Notes: generated from the sequence alone by a model not told the origin. 64,000 nt of DNA from Prorocentrum cordatum (GCA_963575745.1 CAUYUJ010021649.1:312286-376285); one strand, 5' to 3'; counted from the stretch's first letter, positions 51,454 to 63,075 are shown. Numbers and translations are program-made.

Positions 51454-52520
51454 GAGGAAGTCTCAGGCGGGAGCCCCCTCCCTATGGGGCCCGCAGATCA
51501 TGTTGGTAATCCGAGCGGGTCATCGGAACCCTGTAACTGTCGTCACTTTTGGGCTCCCCAGGCCTGAAAATGGAGGAAGTCTCAGGCGGGAGCCTCGTCT
51601 GTGAGTGAATTGGGAGGAAGTCTCAGGCGGGAGCTCCCTCCCTATGGGGCCCGCAGATCATGTTGGTAATCCGAGCGGGTCATCGGAACCCTGTAACTGT
51701 CGTCACTTTTGGGCTCCTCAAGCCTGAATTGGAGGAAGTCTCAGGCGGGAGCCTCGTCTGTGAGTGAATTGAGAGGAAGTCTCAGGCGGGAGCCCCCTCC
51801 CTATGGGGCCCGCAGATCATGTTGGTAATCCGAGCGGGTCATCGGAACCCTGTAACTGTCGTCACTTTTGGGCTCGTCAAGCCTGAATTTGGAGGAAGTC
51901 TCTGGCGGGAGCCTCGTCTTTGAGTGAATTGTGAAGAAGTCTCAGGCGGGAGCCCCCTCCCTATGGGGCCCGCAGATCATGTTGGTAATCCGAGCGGGTC
52001 ATCGGAACCCTGTAACTGTCGTCACTTTTGGGCTCCTCAAGCCTGAATTGGAGGAAGTCTCAGGCGGGAGCCTCGTCTGTGAGTGAATGCGAGGAAGTCT
52101 CAGGCGGGAGCCCCCTCCCTATGGGGCCCGCAGATCATGTTGGTAATCCGAGCGGGTCATCGGAACCCTGTAACTGTCGTCACTTTTGGGCTCGTCAAGC
52201 CTGAATTGGAGGAAGTCTCTGGCGGGAGCCTCGTCTTGAGTGAATTGTGAAGAAGTCTCAGGCGGGAGCCCCCTCCCTATGGGGCCCGCAGATCATGTTG
52301 GTAATCCGAGCGGGTCATCGGAACCCTGTAACTGTCGTCACTTTTGGGCTCCTCAAGCCTGAATATGGAGGAAGTCTCAGGCGGGAGCCTCGTCTGTGAG
52401 TGAACTGCGAGGAAGTCTCAGGCGGGAGCCCCCTCCCTATGGGGCCCGCAGATCATGTTGGTAATCCGAGCAGGTCATCCAAAACCTGTAACTGTCGTCA
52501 ATGTTGGGTTCTCGCGCTGC
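51454..52520. repeat. Satellite array, seven units of about 159 bp
   Basis: Units begin GAGGAAGTCTCAGGCGGGAG at 51,454, 51,614, 51,773, 51,933, 52,091, 52,249 and 52,409. Each has a second GGAAGTCTC(A/T)GGCGGGAGCC about 120 bp in and the block GCAGATCATGTTGGTAATCC...CTTTTGGGCTC(C/G). Units are nearly identical except the last, which diverges after GGTAATCCGAGC and runs into the helicase exon. Confidence 0.95.
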
Positions 52521-52579
52521 CAGAACGCAGTTCCCAGGCCACACTTTGGATGCAACAAGGAAGTTTTTGGGCTCCTCAG

Positions 52580-53062
52580 GTCGCCGAGGTGCTGCGACAG
52601 GGCGCCGAAGGCGCCGACGACGACGGCCAGGCCGAGGCGCGGGCGCGGAGCTTGCTGATGTTCAGGCCCAGCGAAAGGGAGTTCACATGGCAGAGCTCGG
52701 GGGCGCACAGCGTGCGCCGCTCGGGGTTCACCCTGACGCACGCGTCCTACCTGACCTCCACGCTGTCGCAGGGCCAGACGCTGCGCAAGGGCGTCACCAT
52801 CGACTGCGCGAGAGACGAGGACGCTGGCCGCACGGGCATGTCGGACGAGCAGTGGTGGCTGCACCTCTACGTCATGTTCTCCCGCGCCACGTGCATGCGG
52901 AACATGCTGATCCTGCGGCCGCCGCCGCGAGAGTTCCTGGAGTGCGGGCCGCCGGCGTCCCTGCGGAAGGCGCTCCTGGAGTTCGACAAGAGAACGGTTT
53001 TGTCCAGGGCGGAGGCGAAGCAGCTCGCGGCAGAGCTGGGTTTCGTGCTGCCTTCCGCCTGA
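52580..53062 (+). CDS. PIF1/RecD-like helicase, C-terminal exon (partial)
   Basis: Partial gene: 160 codons from the acceptor CTCCTCAG|GTCGCC to TGA at 53,062. Residues about 45-120 read SGFTLTHASYLTSTLSQGQTL, a gap, WWLHLYVMFSRATCMRNMLI, then LRPPPREF. This matches the end of superfamily 1B DNA helicases, where T..HKSQG.T (motif V-like) and YV..SR (motif VI) contact ATP and DNA. The ATP-binding motifs I-III would lie in upstream exons, which I cannot find in the window; the satellite array occupies the place of the preceding intron. A helicase of this type can be a host gene or come from a mobile element. Confidence is moderate for the family and good for coding status. Confidence 0.62.
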   Translation, partial: VAEVLRQGAEGADDDGQAEARARSLLMFRPSEREFTWQSSGAHSVRRSGFTLTHASYLTSTLSQGQTLRKGVTIDCARDEDAGRTGMSDEQWWLHLYVMFSRATCMRNMLILRPPPREFLECGPPASLRKALLEFDKRTVLSRAEAKQLAAELGFVLPSA

Positions 53063-53087
53063 GCGCGGCTGCGCCTCGCTCGAAGCC

Positions 53088-53180
53088 CGCGGGGTTGTCC
53101 CAACGGCTTGGTCTTGCGCGCCAACGGCTCGCGGGGTTGTCCCGACAGCCTGGCCCGCGGGGTTGTCCCAACGGCTGCGC
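53088..53180. repeat. GCGGGGTTGTCCCAACGGCT repeats
   Basis: Three near copies immediately after the helicase stop (53,089, 53,134 and 53,157), possibly in its 3' UTR. GTTG...CAAC could form a small stem. Confidence 0.8.
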
Positions 53181-53454
53181 GACGTGACCTGTAGAGAACG
53201 CGCCTGTGCTGGCCGTGGCGGCGACGGCGCCGAGGAACATCGACATGCGCGCTCATGCAACAGGAAGGGGAGGAGGTGGCGGGGCGCGGAACAAACAGGG
53301 GGGCGAGGATGGGGACAACGTAAGGAGTGGAAGGGGGGCCCGCGCCAAGGCGAGAGGAAATATACGCAGAAGAGACAGCCAGGACGCCTCACCAACCACG
53401 ATGACGACGGTGATGGCTTTTTCCAGATTCGCCCAGAGGATTCTTATGTGGGGT

Positions 53455-53570
53455 TCTTCCGTCGGAGTAATTCGGTTTCGTGCGTGGTTTCTTCTCCAAA
53501 TGATCAAGGATGCTCCTCGATGGTCCTCGCCGAATGAAAAATGCACACGTCCGAGCGATGCCAAGGGCCC
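53455..53570. repeat. Repeat R16, copy 3
   Basis: GGATGCTCCTCGATGGTCCTCGCCGAAT and AAAATGCACACGTCCGAGCGATGCCAAG, almost identical to 49,750-49,810. Confidence 0.85.
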
Positions 53571-55291
53571 GAACAGTCTCACAGCCGCCACCTGCCGAGG
53601 TCCCCGGAGATCGACACCCCCAGCGGTGGTTCTGCATGAGCCCAGGCCACGAACCAAGAGACCCAGCCACACGGACAAGGGCCCACACCTCCCCAGGCCC
53701 CCCCCCCCGCCCCCTGGCTGGCCTCCAGGACGGCCCAGGGATGGCTCCGAAACGGGCCCAAGACCCCTCCAGGGCGGTCCCAAGACCTCCCGAAGAGTAG
53801 GGAGGGTGGCCCAAGCGCGCCCAACAAGAAGCTTCAAGAGGGCCCCGATAAAAAGGGCCCCGGGTGCGCCTCAGCGCCATTCATTGAATCGCAGTGTTGC
53901 GTGCTCGTTTCTCCGAGGGGGAAGGGGGGGGGCGCTGGGCGTCCCGCTCTGCGGGCTCAGCTGCGAGGCCGCCCCCCCGCCGCCCTTCGTGAGCGTGTGG
54001 TGCAAAGCACACGTGGCGGCCCAGGCAAGGCTGCGCACAGACATCCCGCTCATGACTTCGCAGTGGTGTCTTGCAGGGGAGGGTGCGAGATCACACTCAG
54101 CGCTGCGCGCTGATCCGCCCTCCATACCAACGACAAATCAACTGGTGCACTGTGTACGCTCCATGCGCGATGCCAACCATCCCGCCGTCACATTGCGTCT
54201 ATGTTCGCAAAGGGTGATGGGGCGGTCGACATGTCGCCCGAGGCGTGCCTTCACAGAAGTAGCATGATATGCCAGTGTGCGATAACGGGAAACGAGCTGA
54301 CTGTAACGCGTTGTTTTCTGTGCACTGCCCCACATCACGCACTCCGCTCGCGTCCCGCAAATGAGTCATCTGGCACACACCTCCCGCCAGACACACATGA
54401 GCATCTCGGGAGCCTGGCAGACCTGGCGCACCTCGGGAGCATGGCACACGTGGCGTTTGCATATGGTCCGATGTGGTGTCAATCGGAAAAGTGGCCGAAT
54501 CCGATGCTGGATGGCGCACGCACGGGCGAGTTTAAGCAAGGTAATGGTGTGTGTATGTGTCCCATAACCTAAACCACCAACCACCACCATGTCCCACCCC
54601 ACCCCACCCCACATCGCACACACGTCAGCCCCTCCTGGTATGTCATGCTGACGTTCCTGATGCTCCTAATGCGCGCAGGTTGATCATCACCCTCCGTCTC
54701 AACCTCATCATCGCCCTCACACCTGTCTCCACCACGCTGGTGATTCGCCGCTTTCACCTACGTGTCGCCATGCCCCCATGTTCACCCCTGGTCTTCTCGT
54801 CCACCTCCTCCTCGTCATCCTCCTCCTGTTCTCTCATCGCCCCCTCTTCCCAAGAATTCCCTCCCCGTCATCCCCCAACCCGCAGCCCCTCCACTCCCAC
54901 TCGTCATTGTCACACTCGTCCTCCTCCTCATCAGCATCATCCGCGTCACTTCTTCAGATTCCTCTTCGTGCTCCTGATCGGCCCGTATCTCGTCGGTATC
55001 CCGCTCCCCGAATCCTCCTGTGTACACCTCCGCATAGTCATAATCATCCCTGGTGGCATCCTATTCGTTCTCAGGCTCTCTTCGCAAACTGATGCAGACG
55101 TAAGTCAGTCACCATGGGCGTGGAGGCACTCAGAACGAGTCCCTGCCATCCCTACTATCAGAAGTAGGGGTGAACATTACCTACCTTCCCTGCCATGTCC
55201 ACATGATCCTCGACTTCCTGCCGTGTTCCTCCCCGCCATTGCCCTCCTCATTCTCATGCTCGCTATAGTTCACTCAGCATCAGTATCTCAA

Positions 55292-55324
<33 letters not shown>

Positions 55325-56210
55325 CGCAGCACTACGGAGGCGATCCTCTGTCGGCGTATGAGTCGAGCCAGAAAGTCAGGTGTAGGTACTACGCTCGCCA
55401 ATCAGGCTCGGAGGGGCGATCACCACGTACGCGCTTCTGTGGCCCCTCCATTACAGCTGTAGACCCACGCTTGTTGCACTGATACACTTCTCAGTAATCG
55501 CACTGCTATGGCAATCCAGAAAGTCAGTGCAGCATTTTGAGCCACCAAAGAGTATACGGTGATAATGGAGTTTCGTGTCGTCGGGTAGCGTCTCCTCTCC
55601 ATGGTCCATGAACAGGACCTTTATATGCGTGTAGCGGTGTGGTAGTTGATCGAATTCTGGGTATTCGTGTCCGCAGATCTTGGCAACGGTAGCGAGCTTG
55701 AGGTCGCAGAGTGTTGAAGTAGTCGTAGCATGATATGGTGTGACGTAGTCATTGATTGTAGTAGGGCCTCAGGGCCGGTAGTAACAGAAACGTAGTGCCC
55801 ACTCCCAAGGTTGTCTCCACGATCATGTATTTGCGTGCCAGCATCCAGTGGCTTTCTCGTTGACGTATCGGTATGTATTGACCCTTGTGTGGTTCTTGTG
55901 ATCTGTTGTCGATGGTAGCATGCCCTGTATCCTCTTTGCAAGTGGCGTTGTATATGCCAATGCGTGTGTTGTACATATCCTTAAACTGATGTTTCAGTTC
56001 AGCTTTGGTATCCCTTCTCCTCCTCATCATCATCCTCCAGCTCCACTCATCATGACGACCCTGCACATCCAAAACATCTTTCGACATTATCATCATAACC
56101 ATCTCATCCTCTTCACCCAACTCATTCACCCTGACCGTCATCTTGCAGTCACCCCAATCCTGCTCATCCTTATGTAATTCCCTCCCCCCACGCAATTCGC
56201 CTCCCGATCG
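53570..56210. other. Gene-poor interval
   Basis: Includes a short CTGGCAGACCTGGCGCAC repeat (54,400-54,450), TC-rich stretches, (TC)n at 55,290-55,325, and moderate-GC sequence from 54.6 to 56.2 kb. A 148-codon minus frame (56,195-55,749) is not repeat-derived but shows no motif; I do not call it. Confidence 0.4.
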
Positions 56211-56228
56211 TCCCCTCCTCTCCTCGTA

Positions 56229-56403
56229 CAGTCGGGGCGTTGACCTAAGGAACCCTAGATAAAGAACGAGGACCCTTTTTCCCTTAAATTAAACTCAGAT
56301 TTTCCGTGGAAAAGCTCCGGAAGACCCAAGGAGCACTATAAAGCAACTAAGAACACGGAGCCCCTCCCCCACGAAAAGGTTTCCTTCTTCAGGGCCCCGA
56401 CTG
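56229..56403. mobile_element. Tc1/mariner-like MITE, copy A
   Basis: TA at 56,227-28 and 56,404-05. Left end CAGTCGGGGCGTTGACC; right end, reverse complemented, CAGTCGGGGCCCTGAAG. Best-preserved ends of the family. Confidence 0.88.
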
Positions 56404-56689
56404 TATTCCCTCCCTCACGTATCCTTCTCTTCCCCCCAATTAATTCCCTCCGGCCGACAAGCTCCCCCCCTTTCTATGTTCGGGCAGATCAACGTAGGGA
56501 CACATCGGGCTGAAGTCGGGCGCCCCCGAAGGGGCCCTGGCGCCCCTGAAGGGACCCTAAGGGGGGGCGCTGCACTGCCATCCCGGCCCCAACGGTTGCT
56601 GACCAAAATAAGCACTTCCCAAAAGAAGACCGAACATAGAAACATCTCTTGGATCTCTTGGATTTCCTCTTCCTCCTCCTCAGGATCTC

Positions 56690-56900
56690 TTGGATGTCCT
56701 TCTCCTCCTCCTCCTCCTCATCATCATCCTCCTCCCAATCCTCCTCCTCCTCCTCCTCCTCCTCCTCCTCCTCCTCCTCCTCCCCCCTCCCGACAAAACT
56801 ACGCTTTTCCTGTCGGAGGTCAACACGGGATTCCTGGATCGGCGCTAGACCCTCCTGGCGGCGCCTCCGGCGCGCCCGGAGGGAGGGGGCCTGGCGAAGG
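56690..56900. repeat. (CCT)n followed by a foldback-element fragment
   Basis: CCT trinucleotides to 56,785, then CGACAAAACTACGCTTTTCC...GGATTCCTGGATCGGCGCT, related to the arm of the element at 36,361-36,554. Confidence 0.65.
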
Positions 56901-57924
56901 CCAGGGGCCGCACGGAGATGCCCAAAGCGAGGGACACCTTGACACCCCGAGGTGGCGGGCAAGGAGGCGAAGAACACCACGAGGGTAGCCAATCCGAAAC
57001 TCACGTTGACCTTGGCCCTCGCGCCAGCTGTCCTTCGCCCCGTCTCTCCTCATCCGCCCTCTCGGGTCGGACGAAAGGGGAGGTTAGCGAAAGAGGGTAC
57101 GCGAGTCAGGTCGCTGGCGCCGGGAGGCGCCAGGAGGCGCCAAAGCACCGAGGAAAGGCGGAAGGCGCCCAACGGCGGTACCGGAATCTGCTGCACGCAG
57201 CAGCTCGCAATCCGCCCTTTCCCTGTTCCGCCTCTTTCATCCGAGCCTGGTGAACCTCCTCGTCTGGCCTCTGGGCCATGCATCTGGTCTCCAATGGCCG
57301 CTCGAGACGATCCCGGCGAGGCGCAGCTGCTGGAGAGCATCCCAAGGCTGGAGATCCGCAGAGAACCGACAAAAGGGCCCCGAGCTTCAGCTCCCTCCGC
57401 CGACGCGCCGCGATCCCCCCTCCGCCATTTCGTTAGGTGGCGACTCTCCTGAATCGATGGGCGGCGGGGGTAGGGTTCGGACTTCGCCACGTATTCGCCG
57501 ACCCCGCCGCCCATCGAGCCGCAATTGTTTTGATCGGCGAGGGTTGGGCCTAGGCCAGAAACAAACATCCCTCACGAACTTCAGATCCTCCGCCGGCCCA
57601 AACGCACAGGACATCCGAGGCTCCCCTCCCCAGGACGCACAAGAACATCCAACAAACACCCAGAACGGTAGGGCACCCTCGCCGACCCAACCTCGAGCTT
57701 GTACCTCGGACCGACCGCGGGTTCACTGTGAGGCGGTCCAGACCTGCGGTGTAGGCCCCCTCCTCCCGGGGAGACTGACGACACGGCACCCGGACCGCTG
57801 CTCCACGGGCCCCTCCCGGGGCGAGGCCTCCCTGGCACTTAATCGAGGCGAAGCCGGCCGCGCCACCCGAGAGGCCTCCCGCGAGGCCCCGCCGCACCGG
57901 CCTCGCCCTGACGCCTCGGTCCGC

Positions 57925-58097
57925 AAAACAGGGCTAGGATCTGGATAAATCGCTCCAGAGCGTTCCGGAGCGCTCTCAGAGCGTTCCGGAACGCTCTGTC
58001 TGGAGCGGCCGCGGCGCCCAATACATCCCCCAAACCCGCCGATTCTCGAAGAGTTCGAATTATCCCGATCCGACTCTGTCCCGATCTTCGCGTCGTT
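57925..58097. repeat. Repeat R3, copy 2
   Basis: Nearly identical to 34,524-34,690, with a TCTG insertion after the 20-bp palindrome. Confidence 0.85.
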
Positions 58098-58334
58098 TTA
58101 CTCGGTCCGCCCGTGGGCTTCGGACGTCGCCGCCGACGCGTCCGACCCGCCCCCTCGCGAGGCACCGCGCGCGCGGGCCCGCGCGGCCTCCCGGGCGAAC
58201 GAGCGCCGCCAGGCCTGGGCGGGACAAGGCCGGCCGGCGCCGGCCTCTCTGGCCGCCTCGAACGCTCCTCCATGTCCTGCGGATGCTTCGCCGTATGCTC
58301 CTCGGCTCCACTTCCCCCCTTCTCCTGCTGCATC

Positions 58335-58404
58335 GCATCATCATCAGCATCAGCATCAGCATCAGCATCAGCATCAGCATCAGCATCAGCATCAGCATCA
58401 TCAT

Positions 58405-58445
<41 letters not shown>

Positions 58446-59634
58446 TCGTCAGCAGCATCGTCAGCATCATCGTCAGCATCAGCATCAGCATCAGCATCGG
58501 CATCAGCATCATCATCATCACCATCATCATCGCCATCAACAGCATCGTAATCATCATAATCGTCAGCATCGACGTCATCATCATCAATATTGTTATCGCC
58601 ATCGTCACCATCAACAACATCAGCATCAGACATCGTCATCAGCATCATCAGCATCGTCATCGTCATCATCAGCATCACCACCATCATCATCATCCTCATC
58701 ATCACCATCATCACCATCATCACCATCATCATCAGTTGCGTCATCAGCATCGCCATCATCGACAATGTCATCAACATCATCAGCACCATTGTCATCATGA
58801 GCATCATCATAAGCATCGTCATTGTCACCATGATGATGATCATCATCATCATCTACACAACCACCATCATTAGCATCAAGAGCATCATCATCAGCATCGT
58901 CACCGTCAGCAGCATCATCATTACCACCATCCTCTTCTTCATTACCGTCAGCATCATCATCAGCATCAACATACTGATCAGCAGCATCATCAGCAGCAGC
59001 ATCACCATCAGCATCAGCATCAGCATCATCATCAATAGCACCACAACCACCTTCATCATCAGCAGCATCATCACCATCATCAGTATCATCTGTATTATCA
59101 TCATCCGCATCATCAGCAGCATCGTCATCAGCGCCGGCAGTATAATCATCAATATCATCATCAGCATCATCAGCAGCATAATCAGCATCAGCATCCTCTG
59201 TCTTCCTCCTCCGCCGCCTCCTCATCATCATCAGCAACAGCAGCACAACCATGTTCATCATCAGCAGCATCATCATCATCAGCAGCAGCATAATCATCAT
59301 CATCATCATCATCATCAGCAGCATAATCAGCATCAGCATCATCATCATCATCAGCATCATCATCATCATCACACTCATCATAATCATCAATATCATCATC
59401 ATCATCATCAGCAGCAGCATCATCATCATCATCATCATCATCATCAGCATCGTCATCACCAGCATCCTCATTGTCCGCATCATCATGATCAGCAACAACA
59501 TCAGCATCAGCATAATCATCATAAGTATCATTCTTATCAGAAACGGCATAATAATCAGCATCAGCAGCAGCGTCAGCGTCATCACGACCATCATCATCAT
59601 CAATATCATCATCCTCATCATCATCATCAACAGA

Positions 59635-59668
<34 letters not shown>

Positions 59669-59690
59669 CCACCATCATCATCAGCCACGT
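58335..59690. repeat. (CAT)n/(CAGCAT)n block, 1.35 kb
   Basis: Almost entirely CAT, CAG, CGT and TAA triplets, open in several frames on both strands (poly-Ile/Ser, His/Gln, Asp/Ala, Met/Leu). No gene. Confidence 0.95.
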
Positions 59691-59949
59691 CACCACCTCT
59701 CGCGCCTCTCTCTTCGCCTCCTTGTTCGCAACCCCCTCCCCTTCCTTCTCCTCCTCCTCTCCCCCTCCTCCTCCTCCGACTCCTCCTACGTAATTCTCCT
59801 CACCGTCCTTCTCCTCTTCCTCCATTCGTTGCGAATGCCACAGGCCCCCTGGGCGGCGGTGCTGTGGGCGCCTGCAACTCCCACCCCGTCCCCCCCCCCT
59901 CACACTCATCCCTCGGACTTAACAGGCCGCCCCGCGAGGGGTTCAAGCG

Positions 59950-60250
59950 TCCCAGATGGCCCAGGATGGCTCCAGAGTGCCGAAGACGACATCCACGACG
60001 GCACAAGAGGCCCCAAGACCGTTCCGAGACAGCTACAACTGGCCACAGAGCCTCAGACGGACGTGCCCGAATCGCCAACATGTAAGAGTTGTGTTCTCTG
60101 GCCTTCAGATAACTCTAGGTGGCCTCCCAAACGGCGCAAGGTGGTTCAAGATGGACCAGGGTGCCCTGCATCATGCCTGCAAGAGGCCACAGGACCGCCC
60201 CCAGAGGGCTCAAAGTGGCCAGGGAGCGCCCCAAGAAGACACAAAAGAAG
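59950..60250. repeat. R7-type tract
   Basis: AGATGGCCCAGGATGG and CCCCAAGACCG words as in 24.6 and 46.1 kb. Shortly after, GCCCTCTCGAGAACCGAAAACG (60,518) repeats a block from 23,965. Confidence 0.6.
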
Positions 60251-60739
60251 CCACAAATAATCAAAAACGGTTGGGCAATCAATCATTGGTGCCTTACTGG
60301 CTTTTCGCGTCCGGTGGGCCTCTGAGGCTAGCCCCGGGATCGCCCAAGAGACCCAAGACGGACCCCTGCCCAAACACTTCCAAGATCACATTCTTCCTAG
60401 ACCCTGGGGCTTCTCTGGGGCCGTATCTGGGCTGGACAGGGACGCCGTTATCAAAACACCCCTCAGTGAAAACGGCCCAGGACAAGACCTGGCAAGCGAA
60501 GCCCCACAACACATTGCAACCGCAACGCCCTCTCGAGAACCGAAAACGAGCAATTGGCTAATCGCCTTGGCAGGGTGGGGTTTCTGCCGACCTCCGATTG
60601 CAGCCCTGGAGCTCTGTAGTCTCTCATGGGGCCTGTAGGGAAGGCCCCAAGGCTCAGGACCACCTTCACTCAGGACCTCTTTGGCTCATGGCGACTCCGG
60701 CACCCTGGCGGGGGGATGGTAACACCCCGGCTTGAGCCC

Positions 60740-60915
60740 TGGGCGGTCCCAGCATCCTGGCGCCGCCTCCCAGCGGCGCGCTGGGGGCCCCCCGCGCGCC
60801 AGGCGGGCCTACCTGAGGGGCTGCCTGTACTGGAGCAACGAATGACACCTCCCGGGCGCAGGGAGCGCGCCAGGGGCGGCGCCCGAGGCCCCGCCAGGGG
60901 TGCCCGACGCCGATC
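60740..60915. repeat. GC-rich palindromic repeat related to the foldback family
   Basis: GCGCGCCAGGCGGG and GAGCGCGCCAGGGGCGGCGCC, ending CGACGCCGATCC. Weak similarity to 36,420-36,500. Confidence 0.45.
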
Positions 60916-61204
60916 CAACTGTATGTTTACGCAGTTTCTCGTCTCCGATGTACTTACTCAGCCAGTGGCCTTACCACAGGGGGGCATCGGGCGGCCAGCA
61001 GCCCCAGAGGGCGGCGGCGCACCCAGCGGGTCGTCGCGGAAGTCCGCCAAGTGCCGCAACCTGTTCTGAGCAGGCCCAGCCTGGAGGTCCAGGACCTGCC
61101 CCCCGGCACGTGTCGTCGGCGTCGGCTTCAGCGTCGGCGTCGGCGTCGTCGTCGTTCCTCTGCGCCTCTTCTCCGTCCGCTTCGCTCCCACATGGGGGTT
61201 GCGG

Positions 61205-61990
61205 CTGTGGATGTCAACAACAAATCCTCCTGCTCCTCCTGCTCCTTCTCTTCCTCCTATTCATCCTGCTCCTGCTCCTCCTCCTCCTCCCCCTGCTGCT
61301 CCTCCTCCTGCTCCTCCTCCGCTTCGTCCTCATCTTCCTCCTCGTCCTCCTCCTCCTCTTCCTCCTCCTCCTCCTCCTCCTCACCTGCTGCTCCACCTCC
61401 TCCTCCTCCTCCTCCTCCTCCTCCTCCTCCTCCTCCTGCTCATCCTCCTCCTCTCCCCCTCGCCTTCCTCCTCCTCCTCTCTCCGTCCTGCTCCTCCCTC
61501 CTCCTCTCCTCCTCCTCCTCCTGCTCCCTCCTCTTCCTCCTCTCTCCCTCCTCCTGCGCCTCTTCCTCCTCCTCCTCCTCCTCCTCCTCCTCCTCCTCCT
61601 CCTCCTCCCTCCTCTCCTCCTCCTCCTCCTCCTCCCCCCTCCCCCCCCTCCCCTCCCCCTCCCCCTCTCCTCCTCCTCCTCCTCCTCCTCTCTCCTCCTC
61701 CTCCTCCTCCTCCTCCTCCTTCTTCCTCCTCCTTCTCCCCTCCTGCTCCTCCTCCTCCCAACTCTGCCTCTGCTGCCCTCTCCTCCTCCTTCTCCCCCCC
61801 CCCCCTCTTTCTCCTCCTTCTCCTCCACCTCCTCCTCCCCCTCCATCTCCATATCCATCTCCTCCTCCTTCTCCTCCTTCTCCTCCTCCTTCACTTCCTC
61901 CTCCTCCTCCTTTTCCTGCTCTTCCTCTTCCTCCTCCTCCTCCTCCTCCTCCTGCTCCTCCTCCTCCTCCTCCGCCTCTGCCTCCCTCTC
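61205..61990. repeat. (CCT)n block, about 790 bp
   Basis: Degenerate CCT/CTC with TGC and TTC interruptions. It gives open frames of 275-450 codons in several phases, none real. Confidence 0.95.
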
Positions 61991-62198
61991 CTCCTCCCCA
62001 GTGCATGCCAACCAGGAGGGCAGTGATCTTCGCGCTTCGCGCTCCGCGAAGCGCGATTGTGTTCGCGCTTTAGCGCCGTCACCCCCCCACAGAACAGGAT
62101 CAGGGACTTGCGCGACGCTCTGAAATCGTCCAGACCGCACAGAGCAACCAACTTCGCACCCTCGTGGTGGCCCTAGGTCAATGCAACTCTTTTTGCTG

Positions 62199-62390
62199 CA
62201 GTGAAAACGTTTAGTAAGGACGGGTGGTAAGGACGCAGGACCCTTGGAGACCGCAGTTGGGACTTTTGGGGCAGCGGGCGACCATAATCCCATGTGGAAA
62301 CGGCACAACGACGGGTCGCAGAGGCAAGGACACAAGGGTACCTTAGAAAAGGTGTGCGTCCTTACTATGCGCGTTGACTGGGACGCACAA
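62199..62390. repeat. Repeat R19, copy 2
   Basis: Perfect 11-bp inverted ends TAGTAAGGACG (62,212) and CGTCCTTACTA (62,357). Interior matches 30,960-31,135. Confidence 0.75.
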
Positions 62391-62567
62391 ATACATATTG
62401 ACACGACACGGCCTCCTTGGAGGCGCGCGTCCGACCTGGCTGGGCCTAAAATACACCCGTCCTGCAGTGTAGATCGTTTCCCGAGCGGTGTGGCCAGCAA
62501 GCGCCCGCCACGACGCGTGCACCAGAAGTACTCTCCCTGCGCGCGTCGCCCCTGGGGGGCCACGCAC

Positions 62568-62790
62568 ACTCGGGAGCGGCCAAGAGGGGGGTGTCCAAGA
62601 GGGGGGGGTGCGGATCATGACAGGCGGCATGTGCGCGGCCCAGCGGCGGGGCCAGGGACGTAATGAAATAAGAAGAGGCGCCATGAAATCTGGGGAAATA
62701 TCATGGCCCCCGCCATGATATCCACCCCCCCCCTAGTCATCACCCCCCTCTTTTCTGCCCCCGACACACGTAGCATAGATTGGCATGGCT
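62568..62790. repeat. Dispersed repeat R1, longest copy
   Basis: Contains both halves found separately at 28.83 and 30.72 kb: CACTCGGGAGCGGCCAAGAGG through the ATATCATGG/CCATGATAT hairpin (62,698-62,721) to CCTCTTTTCTGCCCCCGACA. Confidence 0.8.
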
Positions 62791-62884
62791 GGGGTGACGC
62801 CGCTCGGGAGGAGGGAGCCGGGCAGCCGGCAGACGACGGCGGGCGCGCCGGCGGGAGGCCCGCCGCCGGCGGGCCGAGGTAGGC

Positions 62885-63075
62885 TTGTGTCGGGCGTGTC
62901 CCCCTCCAGGGGGATTCTCGACGAAAAACAAAACAATACCTCAAAAATACCCCCGAAAGGCCAAACAACTACTCGAAAAAGAGTCCCCAGACTATTGTTT
63001 TACTATTTTTTTATTATTTTTAGGTTTTCTTGTTTTCCTCGAAAATCCCCCTGTATGGGGACAGGCCCGACGTAC
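62885..63075. mobile_element. MITE with 8-bp target duplication, second full copy
   Basis: 191 bp. Ends TTGTGTCGGGCGTGTCCCCC and (reverse complement) GTACGTCGGGCCTGTCCCC; flanking AGGTAGGC at 62,877-62,884 and 63,076-63,083. The interior shares GAGTCCCCAGACTATT with 44,569-44,749. Confidence 0.88.

Noticed and set aside
51454-52520. CRISPR-like array (regular repeats)
   Set aside because: Units are about 159 bp and nearly identical throughout, with no short repeat plus unique spacer structure. It is a eukaryotic satellite.
55749-56195. 148-codon minus-strand frame of non-repetitive composition
   Set aside because: No motif, no splice context and no homologous copy in the window; chance open frame cannot be excluded.
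58590-60260. 556-codon plus frame and 427-codon minus frame
   Set aside because: They read the CAT/CAG block as Ile/Ser/His and Met/Leu/Asp repeats; all frames are open.
60900-62569. Frames of 275-451 codons rich in Ser, Leu, Pro or Arg, Glu
   Set aside because: Produced by the 790-bp CCT block; no conserved motif outside it.
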